This document shows positions 1 through 9,154 of a DNA stretch of 64,000 bases, piece after piece. Source of the DNA: Halogeometricum sp. S1BR25-6 (GTDB taxonomy: Archaea > Halobacteriota > Halobacteria > Halobacteriales > Haloferacaceae); assembly GCF_031624495.1 (NCBI RefSeq), contig NZ_JAMQOP010000003.1:62001-126000 (forward strand). Direction: 5' to 3'. Each line of letters begins with the position of its first letter. The stretch's first letter is position 1. The position numbers and the translations under genes were made by a program. Below the pieces are notes generated by a model. The model did no database searches. It worked only from the letters and a program-made list of their open reading frames with translations, and was not told the origin of the DNA.

Positions 1-361
1 TCCACCGACCGCGAGGGTCCTCGGTCGACGTCATGTAGACGCCGCGGTCGGGGTCGCCGTAGTAGATGTAGAAGGTCCCGTCGTGGTAGTTGATCGACGG
101 CGCCCAGACGCCGTTACCGTGCTGCGGGCGGTCGAACGCGGGTGGCAACTCCTGGATGGCGTGGTTGATGAGCCGCCAGTTCACGAGGTCGCGCGAGTGA
201 AGAATCGGCAGCCCCGGCACGGCGTTGAAACTCGACGCGGTCATGAAGAACTCGTCTCCCACGCGGACCACGTCCGGGTCGGAGTAGTCCGCGTGGATAA
301 TCGGGTTTCGGTATCGGTCCTCGTCGACGTTCGGGTCCCACACGGCGTGCGTATGATTCAC
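1..361 (-). CDS. GH43-family glycosidase, N-terminal part (cut by window edge)
   Basis: The visible 120 residues read as the start of a family 43 glycoside hydrolase (five-bladed beta-propeller; beta-xylosidase, arabinofuranosidase or arabinanase type). The hallmark is the first blade around HADYSDPDVVRVGDEFF, whose DPD aspartate is the family's catalytic base, followed by SSFNAVPGLPILHS, DLVNWRL and VWAPSINYHDGTFYIYY. No signal peptide is seen, so the enzyme is probably cytoplasmic and acts on imported oligosaccharides. GTG at 361 is the most likely start; the frame stays open upstream, so the start is not certain. The catalytic acid lies beyond the left edge. Neighbouring TrmB regulator, oligosaccharide-type ABC importer and alpha-glucosidases support a sugar-use role. 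Confidence 0.8.
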   Translation of the reverse strand, partial: MNHTHAVWDPNVDEDRYRNPIIHADYSDPDVVRVGDEFFMTASSFNAVPGLPILHSRDLVNWRLINHAIQELPPAFDRPQHGNGVWAPSINYHDGTFYIYYGDPDRGVYMTSTEDPRGRW

Positions 362-501
362 GCCCGCGGTGTTACCTACCGCGTAGATAAACGTTAACAA
401 TCGTTTGACGACCGTCGATGCCGACGCGTCGGGTGTTCACCGCGCGCGCCTGTGGGCCGCAGAACACGAGCGAGAGCATCTCGGAGTCCGTCTTCGAGTC
501 C

Positions 502-780
502 TCACCCGAGGTTCGTCGTCGATTCGTTCACCTCGGCGTCGGCCCGGTCCTTCCAGACGATAGTACGCTGGCTGTTTGTGAAGTACCGGTATGCGGCGTA
601 CAGCAGGTTCGGGACGCCCATCGCCCACCAAATCGTCAGGATGGCGATGACGAGGTGGACGCCCGGATTGCCGAACTCGCGCTGTACGAGCGTCACGCGG
701 TCCTGCGTTTCCTCTTCGATCTTCCAGCCGGATTCGACCTTCGCGGTGACCTCTCGTCGATAGGAGGGGGAACGGTCCAT
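502..780 (-). CDS. Small membrane-anchored protein, haloarchaeal DUF (DUF8108-like)
   Basis: A 92-residue protein starting at ATG 780 (MDRSPSYRREV). The first 40 residues are charged (VESGWKIEEETQDRVTLVQRE); the middle has one or two hydrophobic segments (VHLVIAILTIWWAMGVPNLLYAAYR) and the tail is charged again. This pattern recalls small haloarchaeal proteins of the DUF8108 type; the name is from memory. The reading frame continues upstream to 927 but the added residues are Ser/Arg-rich and not protein-like. Function unknown. Confidence 0.6.
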   Translation of the reverse strand: MDRSPSYRREVTAKVESGWKIEEETQDRVTLVQREFGNPGVHLVIAILTIWWAMGVPNLLYAAYRYFTNSQRTIVWKDRADAEVNESTTNLG

Positions 781-1005
781 ACGGTCTCGTACGGCGCCGC
801 ACCGAAAAGCGGTTGCGCCGCTCGCGGACGTCACCCGTCGCTCCGCGGAGAAGGACTTCGAGGACGACGGAGAATGTGTGGAAGGGGACGACTCCCCTCG
901 GCAGGCAGCTACCCCGTCGGTTACCACCCCAAACGAGGTAACTGTATGTTGTCTGTGATTTTATAAATGTATTTTGGTCGCTGGCGAGTCGGGTTCGGGA
1001 GCGAC

Positions 1006-2064
1006 TCAGGGTTCCGACCGGAGCGCGACCATCTCCGCGCGGTGATCTTCGATGAACGCGCCGGGACCGCCGCAACTCACCGTCCCGGTGTCGGTTTCGA
1101 GGTGGATACTCGTCTCCAGCGTGTAGTCGTTCGTCGACGGTTCGACGAACGCCTGTCGCACGTCTACGACTCGCCCGGAGAGTTGCGTGCCGTCGTCGGT
1201 CACGACGTCGGCCCAGAGGTTGGTGCCCTGCTGACGGTGGAGGAACGCGTGGAAGACCGCCTGCCGGAACCAGTCGAACGTCGCGGGAAGCGGTTCGGGT
1301 TCGGCCACGTACTGTATCGTCGAGGCGGGCCAGTAGGCGCTGAGGTACATGCCGAGTACCGACCCCGAGAGGTGCCCCTGCGAGACGGTGACGGCATCCT
1401 TGTCGTTGTGCGTGAGCGAGAGCACGTCGGAGTTGCCGATCATCGCGGACTCGTCGTCGACGGCGTAGAGGAACGGGAGGCTCTGGTGCCAGTACCGAAC
1501 GACGTCCGCGACGCCGGCGAACTCGCGTTCGACGTCGTCGGCCTCGTCTCGTTCGCCGAGGAGCAGGAAGGTGAACACCCCTCGGTCGACGGCCGCTCTG
1601 AGTTCGTCTTCGATCTCGGGATAGACGTGGTCGGGGATGGCGACGAGCGCCTCGTGTTCGGCCTCCGAGAGACCGGACCGTAACCGCTTGAGCGCGGTGT
1701 TGCGGGACTTCACCATCCGAATCTCGGGGGTCTGCGACGTCGACTGGTCGAACCGCTCTTCGAGCGACGGGGTGATAGATTCGAGGCGTTCTTTCAGCGA
1801 CTCCATCGCCTCCTCCGGGGGGAGTGCGCTGATCGTCGTCGGCGACGCGTGGTCTTTCACCCGGACGAGTCCGCGCTCTTCGAGTCGCTCGGCGATGCCG
1901 TACACCGCCCGCTGTGTCACGTCGGCGTTCTCCGCGACTGTTCGCGTCGTCGCCTCCCCTCGCGAGAGGAGGGTGAGGTACGTATCGATCTCCGTGTCGG
2001 ACAGTCCGAACACGCTCAAATCCGCTCTGAGCGACGCGTCGTCTCGCCCGTTCGATCGACTCAT
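1006..2064 (-). CDS. TrmB-family sugar-responsive transcriptional regulator
   Basis: A 352-residue protein. Residues 20-85 form a TrmB-type winged helix (LSVFGLSDTEIDTYLTLL, then TTRTVAENADVTQRAVYGI with the recognition helix). A coiled region follows (MESLKERLESITPSLEERF), then a PLD-like middle domain (MVKSRNTALKRL..EALVAIPDHVYPE..YAVDDESAMIGNSDV) and a C-terminal sugar-binding-type domain. TrmB proteins control sugar-transport and sugar-metabolism genes according to bound sugar. The start at 2064 is chosen because a TATA box lies 28 bases upstream (2092-2101), the leaderless spacing; an ATG at 2094 falls inside that TATA box. Likely target: the GH43/importer/GH13 genes around it (inference). 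Confidence 0.88.
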   Translation of the reverse strand: MSRSNGRDDASLRADLSVFGLSDTEIDTYLTLLSRGEATTRTVAENADVTQRAVYGIAERLEERGLVRVKDHASPTTISALPPEEAMESLKERLESITPSLEERFDQSTSQTPEIRMVKSRNTALKRLRSGLSEAEHEALVAIPDHVYPEIEDELRAAVDRGVFTFLLLGERDEADDVEREFAGVADVVRYWHQSLPFLYAVDDESAMIGNSDVLSLTHNDKDAVTVSQGHLSGSVLGMYLSAYWPASTIQYVAEPEPLPATFDWFRQAVFHAFLHRQQGTNLWADVVTDDGTQLSGRVVDVRQAFVEPSTNDYTLETSIHLETDTGTVSCGGPGAFIEDHRAEMVALRSEP

Positions 2065-2091
2065 ACTGTCGGTGGGTCGTCCTTGCTGGGT

Positions 2092-2101
2092 CATATATAT
2101 A
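2092..2101 (-). promoter_or_regulatory. TATA box of the trmB-type gene
   Basis: On the minus strand CTATATATAT lies 28 bases before ATG 2064, the usual position for a leaderless haloarchaeal transcript. It decides the start codon of the regulator. Confidence 0.7.
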
Positions 2102-2140
2102 GCTGCTCGCACTCGCGACTCGAACGGCTCCGGCGTCCGC

Positions 2141-2602
2141 TCAGTTCATCCCGACGGTCACGGAGCCGTCGAAATCGAGGATGACGCGTTGGGCGCGGTC
2201 GCCGAAGATGGCCTTCTTCGTCGGCGACCGTCGGTACCCCGGGAGGAAGATGTGGTCACAGCCCGTTCGGTTCGCGACGCCGAGAAGCGCCTCGGCCTGC
2301 TCGTCCACCCCCGCGACGATCGTCCTGAGTTCGTACCCCACGTCCGGTTCGAGGACGTCGTTCGCCGTGTCCTCGACGTCCGCGGAGACGCCGTCGAGGA
2401 CGTCGTCTTCGGCGTAGGTCGTGTGCTCTGCCCGACCGATCACCGCCAGCGTCTCCTCGATTTCCTCGTACGCTTCGGGTGTCGCCAGTGCGACGACGAG
2501 GAGGTCTTCGTCCGTCTCCGCTCCGACGGCGAGCGCTTTCGCTCGCTCCAGGAGCGCTCTGTCTCGGTCCGCCCGTTCGACGGTGACGAGTACGCGTGTC
2601 AT
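2141..2602 (-). CDS. Universal stress protein (UspA family)
   Basis: A 153-residue single-domain Usp protein with the HUP-type alpha/beta fold: beta-1 TRVLVTVERADRDRAL at the N-terminus and the C-terminal nucleotide-binding loop around LPGYRRSPTKKAIFGD followed by RVILDFDGSVTV. The loop is a variant of the G-x2-G-x9-G-[ST] ATP motif (no exact match), so ATP binding is uncertain. It lies 31 bases behind the 66-residue membrane protein and the ABC importer operon on the same strand, so it may be the last gene of that operon. Its precise role is unknown. Confidence 0.85.
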   Translation of the reverse strand: MTRVLVTVERADRDRALLERAKALAVGAETDEDLLVVALATPEAYEEIEETLAVIGRAEHTTYAEDDVLDGVSADVEDTANDVLEPDVGYELRTIVAGVDEQAEALLGVANRTGCDHIFLPGYRRSPTKKAIFGDRAQRVILDFDGSVTVGMN

Positions 2603-2633
2603 TGTCCTCCCTTTTGGTCGCGCCGACTCGGTC

Positions 2634-2834
2634 TCATGCGTACAACTCCTCGAAGGGGTCCCAGTCGAGATAGATGAAGACGGAGGACCCGACGAGCATC
2701 ACGCCGAGCATCGCGAAACTCGCGACGGCGACGGCGAACGTCCCGGTTCCGGCGTCGATGAACGGCACGGAGAGTCCGAGGAAGGCGAGGAGGAACGCGC
2801 TGGAGACGAAGAACGCCCGCCAGACGGCCGTCAT
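2634..2834 (-). CDS. Small two-helix membrane protein
   Basis: A 66-residue protein with two clear membrane segments (AFFVSSAFLLAFLGLSVPF and FAVAVASFAMLGVMLVGSSVF) and a short acidic cytoplasmic tail (YLDWDPFEELYA). It starts 27 bases after the stop of the dppF-like gene, so it is probably part of the transporter operon. No family recognised; it could be an accessory subunit of the importer or unrelated. Confidence 0.6.
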   Translation of the reverse strand: MTAVWRAFFVSSAFLLAFLGLSVPFIDAGTGTFAVAVASFAMLGVMLVGSSVFIYLDWDPFEELYA

Positions 2835-2861
2835 CGACGTCCTCCTCCTCGGACTGGCGCG

Positions 2862-4004
2862 TCAGTCATCGCTCTCCTGGGGTGCGGAGTCGGCTTCGAC
2901 GCCGTCGAGCGGTTCGCTGCGCCAGTACTCGTGGTCGGGGTCGGTCCGGTGGCAGGCCGCACAGCGAGCCCCCGGTTGCGCGGCGTCCTCGCCGAGTTCG
3001 GGTGCTTCGCTCCGGCACACTTCGCGCGCCTCGGGACAGCGGGTGTGGAACCGACAGCCGGACGGGGGATCGACCGGGTCCGGAATGTCGATCGAGCGGA
3101 CCGGGGGGTCCGTCATCTGCCGTTCGCTCGGGTCGAGGTCGGCGGTCGCCCACCGGAGCACCTTCGAGTACGGGTGCTTCGGGTCGCGAAGCACCTCTTG
3201 GGGCGGTCCGATTTCGACGATTTCGCCGAGGTACATGATGCCGACGCGACCGCCGGCCTTCTCCGCGAGATAGCGGGCGTTCGACAGCGTGTGCGAGATG
3301 AAGACGAACGACGTGTCGAACTGCCTCTGTAGTTCGAGGAGCAGGTCCATCGTCTCCACGCGGAGCGAGACGTCGAGGGCGCTCACGGCTTCGTCCGCGA
3401 GAATCACGTCAGGGTTCATGAGCAGTGCGCGGACGAGCGCGACGCGTTGTTGTTCGCCGCCGCTCAGTTGGTGCGGGTACCGGTGCGCGTAATCCTGCGG
3501 CGGGTCCATCCCGACGCGGTCCAACAGCGCGAAGATACGCGCTCGGCGGTCTTCGGTGGACATCTCGGAGTTCCACCGCTTCAACGGCGCTTCGAGCGAC
3601 GCCAGCACCTTTCGGTTGGGATTGAGGGCGGCGCCCGGGTCCTGGTGGATTATCTGGAGCGCCCGTCGGATATCGCCGTGCGGGACCGTCACCTCGCCGG
3701 TTCCGTCCTTGGCATCCCACACGTCCTGTCCGCGGTACGCCACGGTTCCGTCGGTGGGGCGTTGCACGCCGATGATGGTCTTTCCGAGCGTGGTCTTCCC
3801 GCACCCGGACTCGCCGACCAAGGCGAGCACGTCGTTCTCCTCGATGTCGAGAGAGACGCCGTCGACGGCTCTCACCCGCTTCGGTTCGTTGCGTATCGAG
3901 TCGACGAACCCCTGCTCTTTCTCGAAGTGGACGGAGACGTCGTCGAGCGAGACGACCACGTCGTCGCCGCCGGTTGCTCGGCTGGAGTCGGTCCGTTCGC
4001 TCAC
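2862..4004 (-). CDS. ABC importer ATPase, DppF/OppF type
   Basis: A 380-residue nucleotide-binding subunit of the dipeptide/oligosaccharide (family 5) ABC importer. Visible motifs: Walker A GESGCGKTT, Q-loop IHQDPGAALNPN, signature LSGGEQQR, Walker B DVILADEA, H-loop FISHT, and the C-terminal oligopeptide-transporter extension with cysteines (CRFHTRCPEAREVC). The GTG start at 4004 is fixed by a strong Shine-Dalgarno GGAGGTGAT (complement of 4011-4019) six bases upstream; start and the stop of the preceding ATPase overlap as GTGA (4001-4004), so the two are translationally coupled. An open frame to 4139 is ignored for this reason. ATP hydrolysis by the DppD/DppF pair powers uptake. Confidence 0.93.
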   Translation of the reverse strand: MSERTDSSRATGGDDVVVSLDDVSVHFEKEQGFVDSIRNEPKRVRAVDGVSLDIEENDVLALVGESGCGKTTLGKTIIGVQRPTDGTVAYRGQDVWDAKDGTGEVTVPHGDIRRALQIIHQDPGAALNPNRKVLASLEAPLKRWNSEMSTEDRRARIFALLDRVGMDPPQDYAHRYPHQLSGGEQQRVALVRALLMNPDVILADEAVSALDVSLRVETMDLLLELQRQFDTSFVFISHTLSNARYLAEKAGGRVGIMYLGEIVEIGPPQEVLRDPKHPYSKVLRWATADLDPSERQMTDPPVRSIDIPDPVDPPSGCRFHTRCPEAREVCRSEAPELGEDAAQPGARCAACHRTDPDHEYWRSEPLDGVEADSAPQESDD

Positions 4005-5053
4005 GACTGAATCACCTCCGGTTCGAGCGGAACGGCCGATTCGGCCTCGTCGTGGTGGAAGCACGCCGTTCGCTGGTCGTCTCCCGCGTCGAACCACGGC
4101 GGGGTCTCCCGCCGACACTCGTCGGTCGCCAGCGGACATCGCGGCGTGTAGTGACAGCCGTCCGGCGTGTGGGCGGGGTTCGGCGCGCTTCCGGGAATCG
4201 GCTGCATCGTCTCAAGCGGCGCGTCGATGCTCGGAACAGCCCGGAGCAACGCTCGCGTGTAGGGGTGTTGTGAGTCGCGGACGATTCGCGTACTCGGACC
4301 GACCTCCACGAGTTCGAACGCGTACAGGATGGCCAACCGGTCGGCCAGGCCGGCGACGAGCGGTAAGTCGTGCGTGATGAACAGGATGGAGAGGTCGTAC
4401 TTCTCCTTGATATCGTCGAGCAGACTCAGGATGGACCGCTGCATGAGGAGGTCGAGCGCCGCCGTGGGTTCGTCCATCAACAGCACGTTCGGCTCTAAGA
4501 CCAGCGACAGGGCGATGAGCGCTCGTTGACTCATCCCGCCGGAGAGTTCGTGCGAGTACGAGTTCAGCACTCGCTCGGGATTCAGATACAGGTCGGAGAG
4601 CAGTTCCCGCGCGCGCTCCATCCCCTCGTCCACGTCGTAGCCGTGGGCTTCGAGCGTCTCCTCGAAGTGCCCCTCGATGGTCATCGTGGGGTTGAACGAC
4701 GACAGCGCCCCCTGGAACACCATGGCGATCTCCTCCCAGCGGAACGCCCGCAACTCCTCGTCTGACAGGCCGAGCACGTCGACCGGTTCGGCGGTCGGTT
4801 CGGGGACGTACTGAACCGTGCCGGTCGTGATTCCCGGCTCCTCGACGGCGTCCATCATCGCGTTGGCGAGCATCGATTTGCCCGACCCCGACTCGCCGAC
4901 GACACCGAGTATCTCGCCCCGTCTGAGGTCGAGACTCACGTCGTCCAGTACCATCGCCGCTCGGTGCTCCAGGTCGTAGGTGACGCTCGCGTCTCGAACC
5001 TCGACGATCGGGTCGTCGGCGCGGCGTCCGGCTTCTGTTCTGCTTCGTGGCAT
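4001..5053 (-). CDS. ABC importer ATPase, DppD/OppD type
   Basis: A 350-residue ATPase with Walker A GESGSGKSM, Q-loop MVFQGALSSFNP, signature SHELSGGMSQR, Walker B LLMDEPTAALD and H-loop ITHDL. The C-terminal extension has the four-cysteine pattern (CHYTPRCPLATDEC and a later C) that in bacterial DppD binds an iron-sulfur cluster. ATG 5053 follows the permease stop by one base (TGAGATG), so translation is coupled; the open frame to 5161 only reads through the permease end. It pairs with the DppF-type ATPase encoded next. Confidence 0.93.
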   Translation of the reverse strand: MPRSRTEAGRRADDPIVEVRDASVTYDLEHRAAMVLDDVSLDLRRGEILGVVGESGSGKSMLANAMMDAVEEPGITTGTVQYVPEPTAEPVDVLGLSDEELRAFRWEEIAMVFQGALSSFNPTMTIEGHFEETLEAHGYDVDEGMERARELLSDLYLNPERVLNSYSHELSGGMSQRALIALSLVLEPNVLLMDEPTAALDLLMQRSILSLLDDIKEKYDLSILFITHDLPLVAGLADRLAILYAFELVEVGPSTRIVRDSQHPYTRALLRAVPSIDAPLETMQPIPGSAPNPAHTPDGCHYTPRCPLATDECRRETPPWFDAGDDQRTACFHHDEAESAVPLEPEVIQS

Positions 5054-5054
5054 C

Positions 5055-6230
5055 TCAAATCTCTCCCGTCTTCGTCGTCTCGGTTCTGTCACCGTCTCCG
5101 TCCCCCGCGACGGACTTGGCGTGGCGTGCACGAACCCGCGGGTTGAACACGCGGTCGGCACCCTGCGCGAGGAGCGTCAAGCCGAGAGCGAGGATGATCA
5201 CCGTCACCATCGGCACGAGCAACCAGTGGAAGGCCGTGGGCGACGACGTCGCACCGGCGCGATTGACCGCGGCGTTCATCATCACTCCCCAGTTGGTGCT
5301 GTTGTAGGGGAGGACGCCGAGGAAGTACAGCCCGACGGAGCCGAAGATGACCGCCCGCGCCTGCTGGACGAAGTTCATCGTGATGTACGGCATCAGGTTC
5401 GGGATGATGTCGCCGGTGACGATGGTGGGCGTGCCCATACCCATGATGCGCGACGCTTCGACGTACTCATCGTCGCGGATGGTGAGCACCTGCGAGCGAA
5501 TCGCGCGAGCCAACCCGGCCCACGCGTTGATGGTGAGTAACACGCCGATGACGACCGGGTTCCCCTGAATCTGCAGCGCCGTCGCGAGCACGATGGTCAG
5601 CGGCAGACCCGGGATACTCAGCATGATGTCCGAGAGCGTCATCAGCACGCTGTCTGTTCGTCCGCCTTTGTAGCCGGCGACGGTGCCGACCGCCGTTCCG
5701 AGGACGACGGTGAACACCGCGCCCGCGGTTATCATCACGAGCATCGACGGCGTGGCGTGGACCACCTGCGAGAGGATGCTCGTTCCCGACGCCGTCGTCC
5801 CCAGCGGGTACGTCAGCGTTCGGAACGCGCCGACGAGAAGCGGCCCCTGGTTCGGCCGCGGTTCGGTGACGATGTAGGGTGCGACGATACCCATGAAGAG
5901 GTACGCCGCGACGACGAGCAGGCCGACTCTGGCGCGCCAATCGTTCCAGACGATTCGAGCGGGTGCGAGGAGTCGCTCGTCGAACCACTGGCGACGACGC
6001 TCCGCGTCGGTCATCGACACCTCGGCCATCTGTTCGAACTCCGAGACGGTCCGTCCGCCGTCGGCGATGCGTCTCCCCGTTCCGTCGTGTCCGGTGATCG
6101 CCGAGCGAGCGTCGCGTTCGGCTTCGGTCGAATCGGCGTACGCACCGCCGACGGCGTCCACTAACGGGTCGGACGCGTTCTCCTCGCGCGGCGCGTCGGC
6201 GCCGTCGTCCGGCCGGTCAGTAGGACTCAC
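5055..6230 (-). CDS. ABC importer permease, DppC type
   Basis: A 391-residue inner permease. A long acidic, non-membrane N-terminus (about 90 residues, rich in D, E, R) precedes a DppC-type start (ARIVWNDWRARVGLLVVAAYLFMGIVA), about six membrane spans, and the EAA coupling loop around EASRIMGMGTPTIVTGDIIPN. GTG 6230 is preferred because GGAGGT (complement of 6238-6243) sits seven bases upstream; a GTG at 6239 would lie inside that ribosome site. It overlaps the DppB-type gene by 14 bases. The N-terminal extension is longer than in bacterial DppC. Confidence 0.9.
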   Translation of the reverse strand: MSPTDRPDDGADAPREENASDPLVDAVGGAYADSTEAERDARSAITGHDGTGRRIADGGRTVSEFEQMAEVSMTDAERRRQWFDERLLAPARIVWNDWRARVGLLVVAAYLFMGIVAPYIVTEPRPNQGPLLVGAFRTLTYPLGTTASGTSILSQVVHATPSMLVMITAGAVFTVVLGTAVGTVAGYKGGRTDSVLMTLSDIMLSIPGLPLTIVLATALQIQGNPVVIGVLLTINAWAGLARAIRSQVLTIRDDEYVEASRIMGMGTPTIVTGDIIPNLMPYITMNFVQQARAVIFGSVGLYFLGVLPYNSTNWGVMMNAAVNRAGATSSPTAFHWLLVPMVTVIILALGLTLLAQGADRVFNPRVRARHAKSVAGDGDGDRTETTKTGEI

Positions 6231-7227
6231 GCGAGGCACCTCCTTTGGCCCGCGGGTCGATCCAGCCGTACGTCAGGTCCGCGATGGTGATGCCGATGAC
6301 CATCGCGACGGTGATGAGGATGAACGCGCCCATCATCAGCGGCGAGTCGCGCGCGTTGATGGCCTGAATCAGGTAGAACCCGATTCCGGGATACGCGAAG
6401 ATGTTCTCGATGATGACCGCGCCGCCGAACACCGTCCCGATGGCGATCATCAGCCCCGTGTACATCGGGAGAATCGCGTTCCGAGCGACGTACCGCATGG
6501 CGATGCGCCGAGTCGGAAGCCCCCGGAGTCTGGCGACCCGGAGGTAGTCCTCGCCGAGGACGCGGATGCTGTTCCCCCGCATGCTCAGCGCCCACCCGCC
6601 GAACCCGACGATGGCCATCGAGAGGATGGGTAGGGTGCCGTGGTACAGCACGCTGACGAAGAAGGGGACGTTGAGTCCCGGCGTCAACTCCGAGGCGTAC
6701 CGACCGCCGGTCGGGAACAGTTGGAACCGGTAGCCGAGGAAGGCGACGAACAGCAGTGCGACCACGTATCCCGGCGTGGAGTTGAGGACGAGTCCGACGC
6801 CGGTCGAGACGACGTCGAACCGCGATCCCTCTTCGTAGGCCATGAACGCGCCGAGCGACACCCCGACGGCGAACGCCAGAAACAGCGCGGTGGCCGTCAG
6901 GAACACCGTCCACGGGATGGCCGGCCCGATGACGCTCGCCACCGACTGGTCGTACCAGAGAGACTGCCCAAAGTCCCCCTGGAAGATGGCAGCCATGTAG
7001 TCGAAGTACTGGACGTACAGCGGTTCGTCCACCGCGATGTTCGTCTGGGCGGCGATTCGGCGGTTCAACTCGGCCGACGAGAGGTCGCTCCCGCCGCGCT
7101 GAATCATCTGCGCCCGCAGGTAATCCAGCGGTCCCCCCGGGAGCAGTCTGATGAGACCGAAACTGGCCGAGACCACCACGAAGATGGTGAGCACCGACCG
7201 CCCGATTCGCTTGAGTACGTAGCTCAT
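6217..7227 (-). CDS. ABC importer permease, DppB type
   Basis: A 336-residue permease starting MSYVLKRIGRSVLTIFVVVSA, the typical DppB first helix, with a large external loop after helix 1 (LPGGPLDYLRAQ, NIAVDEPLYVQYFDYM, a conserved DppB feature) and five more spans. The EAA loop is near VLGEDYLRVARLRGLPTRRI. It starts 13 bases after the binding-protein stop and overlaps the DppC gene. Together they form the membrane channel. Confidence 0.93.
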   Translation of the reverse strand: MSYVLKRIGRSVLTIFVVVSASFGLIRLLPGGPLDYLRAQMIQRGGSDLSSAELNRRIAAQTNIAVDEPLYVQYFDYMAAIFQGDFGQSLWYDQSVASVIGPAIPWTVFLTATALFLAFAVGVSLGAFMAYEEGSRFDVVSTGVGLVLNSTPGYVVALLFVAFLGYRFQLFPTGGRYASELTPGLNVPFFVSVLYHGTLPILSMAIVGFGGWALSMRGNSIRVLGEDYLRVARLRGLPTRRIAMRYVARNAILPMYTGLMIAIGTVFGGAVIIENIFAYPGIGFYLIQAINARDSPLMMGAFILITVAMVIGITIADLTYGWIDPRAKGGASRESY

Positions 7228-7239
7228 TGCTCGGATTTC

Positions 7240-9117
7240 TCACTCACTGGCCGTGGATAGCTTCGAGACGAGCGACCCGGGCGCGACCGTCTCACCGTCG
7301 CGAACCTGGTCGTGCAGGACGGGCGCGTCCAGTTCGCTCGGCACGTTCCAGTAGCCCGAATCGGAGCTGTCGTACATGAACTTGTAGTGGAAGTACGGAT
7401 GGGAGTTGTCGTAGGAGGCCCACCCCTGCAGACCGACGACGAAGTTGCCGTTCACGTAGTCCTGTCCCCAGTAGGCGGAGTTGTCCTTCATCACGGGTTC
7501 GGCTTCGATGCCGAACTGGTCAAGTTGGGAGACGGCCGTCTGCGCGCCGGCGACCCAATCGGAGAACCCGGAGGGTCCCTTGATCGGGATTCTGAGCGCC
7601 TGCCCGTCTTTGCCCCACGTGCCGCCCTGCTTCCGATACCCCGCCTCTTCGAGGAGGGACGCCGCTTTCTCGGTCTGTGATGCGCCGCGGCCGTACGTCT
7701 GGAACTGGTCGGTGACGCCGTCCAGCCACGTTCCCTCGACCTGCCCGCTGAACTCGCTCGTCAGTCCCGTCGGATAGGTGACGGCGATCTTCGAGTTGGT
7801 TCCGGCCCCGGAGTTCATCGCGACGGCTTCGCGGTTGATGACGTGCGCCAGCGCCTTGCGAACGCGCGGGTCGCTCACCGGTTCTTCCTCGTGGTTGAAC
7901 ACGAGACCCATCCCCCAGTGTCGGGGGATGAGGCTCGTCTGCACGGAGTCGGGGAGTTGGTTCAGCTTGTTGCTCGGGACGAACAGCGTCGCCGACCCGT
8001 CCGTCTCCTCGTTGATGAGCGAGTTCCACCGGCTCTGGTTCGACGGTTTGTAGAGGTACTCGACCTCGGGGAAGTTGATGTTCCCGGCGTCCGGGTGGTC
8101 CTCGAACTTCGAGACGAGCGTTCGCTGGGTGTCCGCGTTCTCGAATTCGAACGGCCCGCTCCCGACCGGTTCGGAAACCGCCAGACTCGTGAGTTCGCCC
8201 AGGACCGTCGAGCGCTCGTCGGCCGACCCCGCCTCGTCGAGTCGCGTCACGAACTCGCCGTACGTCTCCTCGTGGGCGACGAGGTACTTCGGCTGGAGGT
8301 ACGCCAACAGGATGTCCTCGTTCACCTGCGTGGCGAGCGTCAGTTCGGCGGTTCGTTCGTCCACCGCGGTGACGCGGTCCGCGACCGCCCCCTCGTCGTC
8401 GGGCGCGACGAACCGACCGAGACTGCCGCCGTTGTAGATGTCGAGTTTGATCTGGTTCACCACGTCCGTCGCGGTGACCGGCGTTCCGTCGTGCCACGTC
8501 TGCCCCTCGCGGACGGTCATCGAGAGAGTGTCCCCGTTCAGTTCCCACTCGGAGACGAGGTATCCGGAGTACTCCTGGGTCTTCAGATTGTAGTTCATGA
8601 ACCGGTCGAACAGCGTCCGACGGGGCTCGGCGAAGTTCTTCGCGTTCCACGTGTTGTACTGGGAATCCTTCGGAACGGCCCACTGTGCGAGCGTCAGCCG
8701 CTCGTCGGAGCTTCCATCGGTCGCGGTCCACTCGCCGTAGCGCGGCAGCCAGTCGGTCGGCCAGTACGTCTGAATCTTGGGGCTGTCCTTCGGCGGGACG
8801 TCCCAGCTATCCGTGGTCTGGAACGACTGTGCGAGCTTCTCCTGGAGCGGCAGCACCGGGAGCGTCTGGTTCGTCACGTACGCGAGCTCCTGTATCAGCG
8901 AAAGGGACTCGCTGTTGACCTCGACCGCCGTCGCCGTCGATTCGGTCTCGGTCGCCGACGCGTCGCCCCCGCCCTGGGTCTGCGTCGCCGTCTGTGTCGC
9001 CTGTTGTCCGCCACAGCCCGCGATTCCCGCCGTGATGCCCGTTGCGCCGACCGCGCGTACGAATCGCCGCCGCGAGAGCGGCGACCGATTCGAATCTGTC
9101 GTGTTATTTTTCCACAT
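7240..9117 (-). CDS. ABC importer substrate-binding lipoprotein (family 5)
   Basis: A 625-residue solute-binding protein. The N-terminus has a Tat signal (SRRRFVRAVGATGITAG) and lipobox (IAGC, about residue 34), then a Thr/Ser/Gln-rich linker, so it is exported folded and anchored outside the membrane. The body follows the SBP_bac_5 family (SLTVREGQTWHDGTPVTATDV region; VRKALAHVINREAV). First gene of the operon binding protein-DppB-DppC-DppD-DppF. Family 5 proteins bind peptides but also oligosaccharides; with GH43, TrmB and GH13 genes beside it an oligosaccharide ligand is more likely (inference). A TATA-like TTTTATT lies at 9148-9154 and GGTGA at 9121-9126. Confidence 0.92.
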   Translation of the reverse strand: MWKNNTTDSNRSPLSRRRFVRAVGATGITAGIAGCGGQQATQTATQTQGGGDASATETESTATAVEVNSESLSLIQELAYVTNQTLPVLPLQEKLAQSFQTTDSWDVPPKDSPKIQTYWPTDWLPRYGEWTATDGSSDERLTLAQWAVPKDSQYNTWNAKNFAEPRRTLFDRFMNYNLKTQEYSGYLVSEWELNGDTLSMTVREGQTWHDGTPVTATDVVNQIKLDIYNGGSLGRFVAPDDEGAVADRVTAVDERTAELTLATQVNEDILLAYLQPKYLVAHEETYGEFVTRLDEAGSADERSTVLGELTSLAVSEPVGSGPFEFENADTQRTLVSKFEDHPDAGNINFPEVEYLYKPSNQSRWNSLINEETDGSATLFVPSNKLNQLPDSVQTSLIPRHWGMGLVFNHEEEPVSDPRVRKALAHVINREAVAMNSGAGTNSKIAVTYPTGLTSEFSGQVEGTWLDGVTDQFQTYGRGASQTEKAASLLEEAGYRKQGGTWGKDGQALRIPIKGPSGFSDWVAGAQTAVSQLDQFGIEAEPVMKDNSAYWGQDYVNGNFVVGLQGWASYDNSHPYFHYKFMYDSSDSGYWNVPSELDAPVLHDQVRDGETVAPGSLVSKLSTASE

Positions 9118-9120
9118 GCT

Positions 9121-9154
9121 TCACCTACGTTTGTTACATACGTCTCAATAAAAT
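9121..9154 (-). promoter_or_regulatory. Promoter and ribosome site of the importer operon
   Basis: Minus-strand AATTTTATTG (around 9147-9156) is a TATA-like box about 33 bases before ATG 9117, and AGGTGA (9121-9126) a Shine-Dalgarno next to the start. The 253-base gap to the divergent alpha-glucosidase also holds a T/A-rich stretch (9186-9196) that could serve the other direction. Confidence 0.5.
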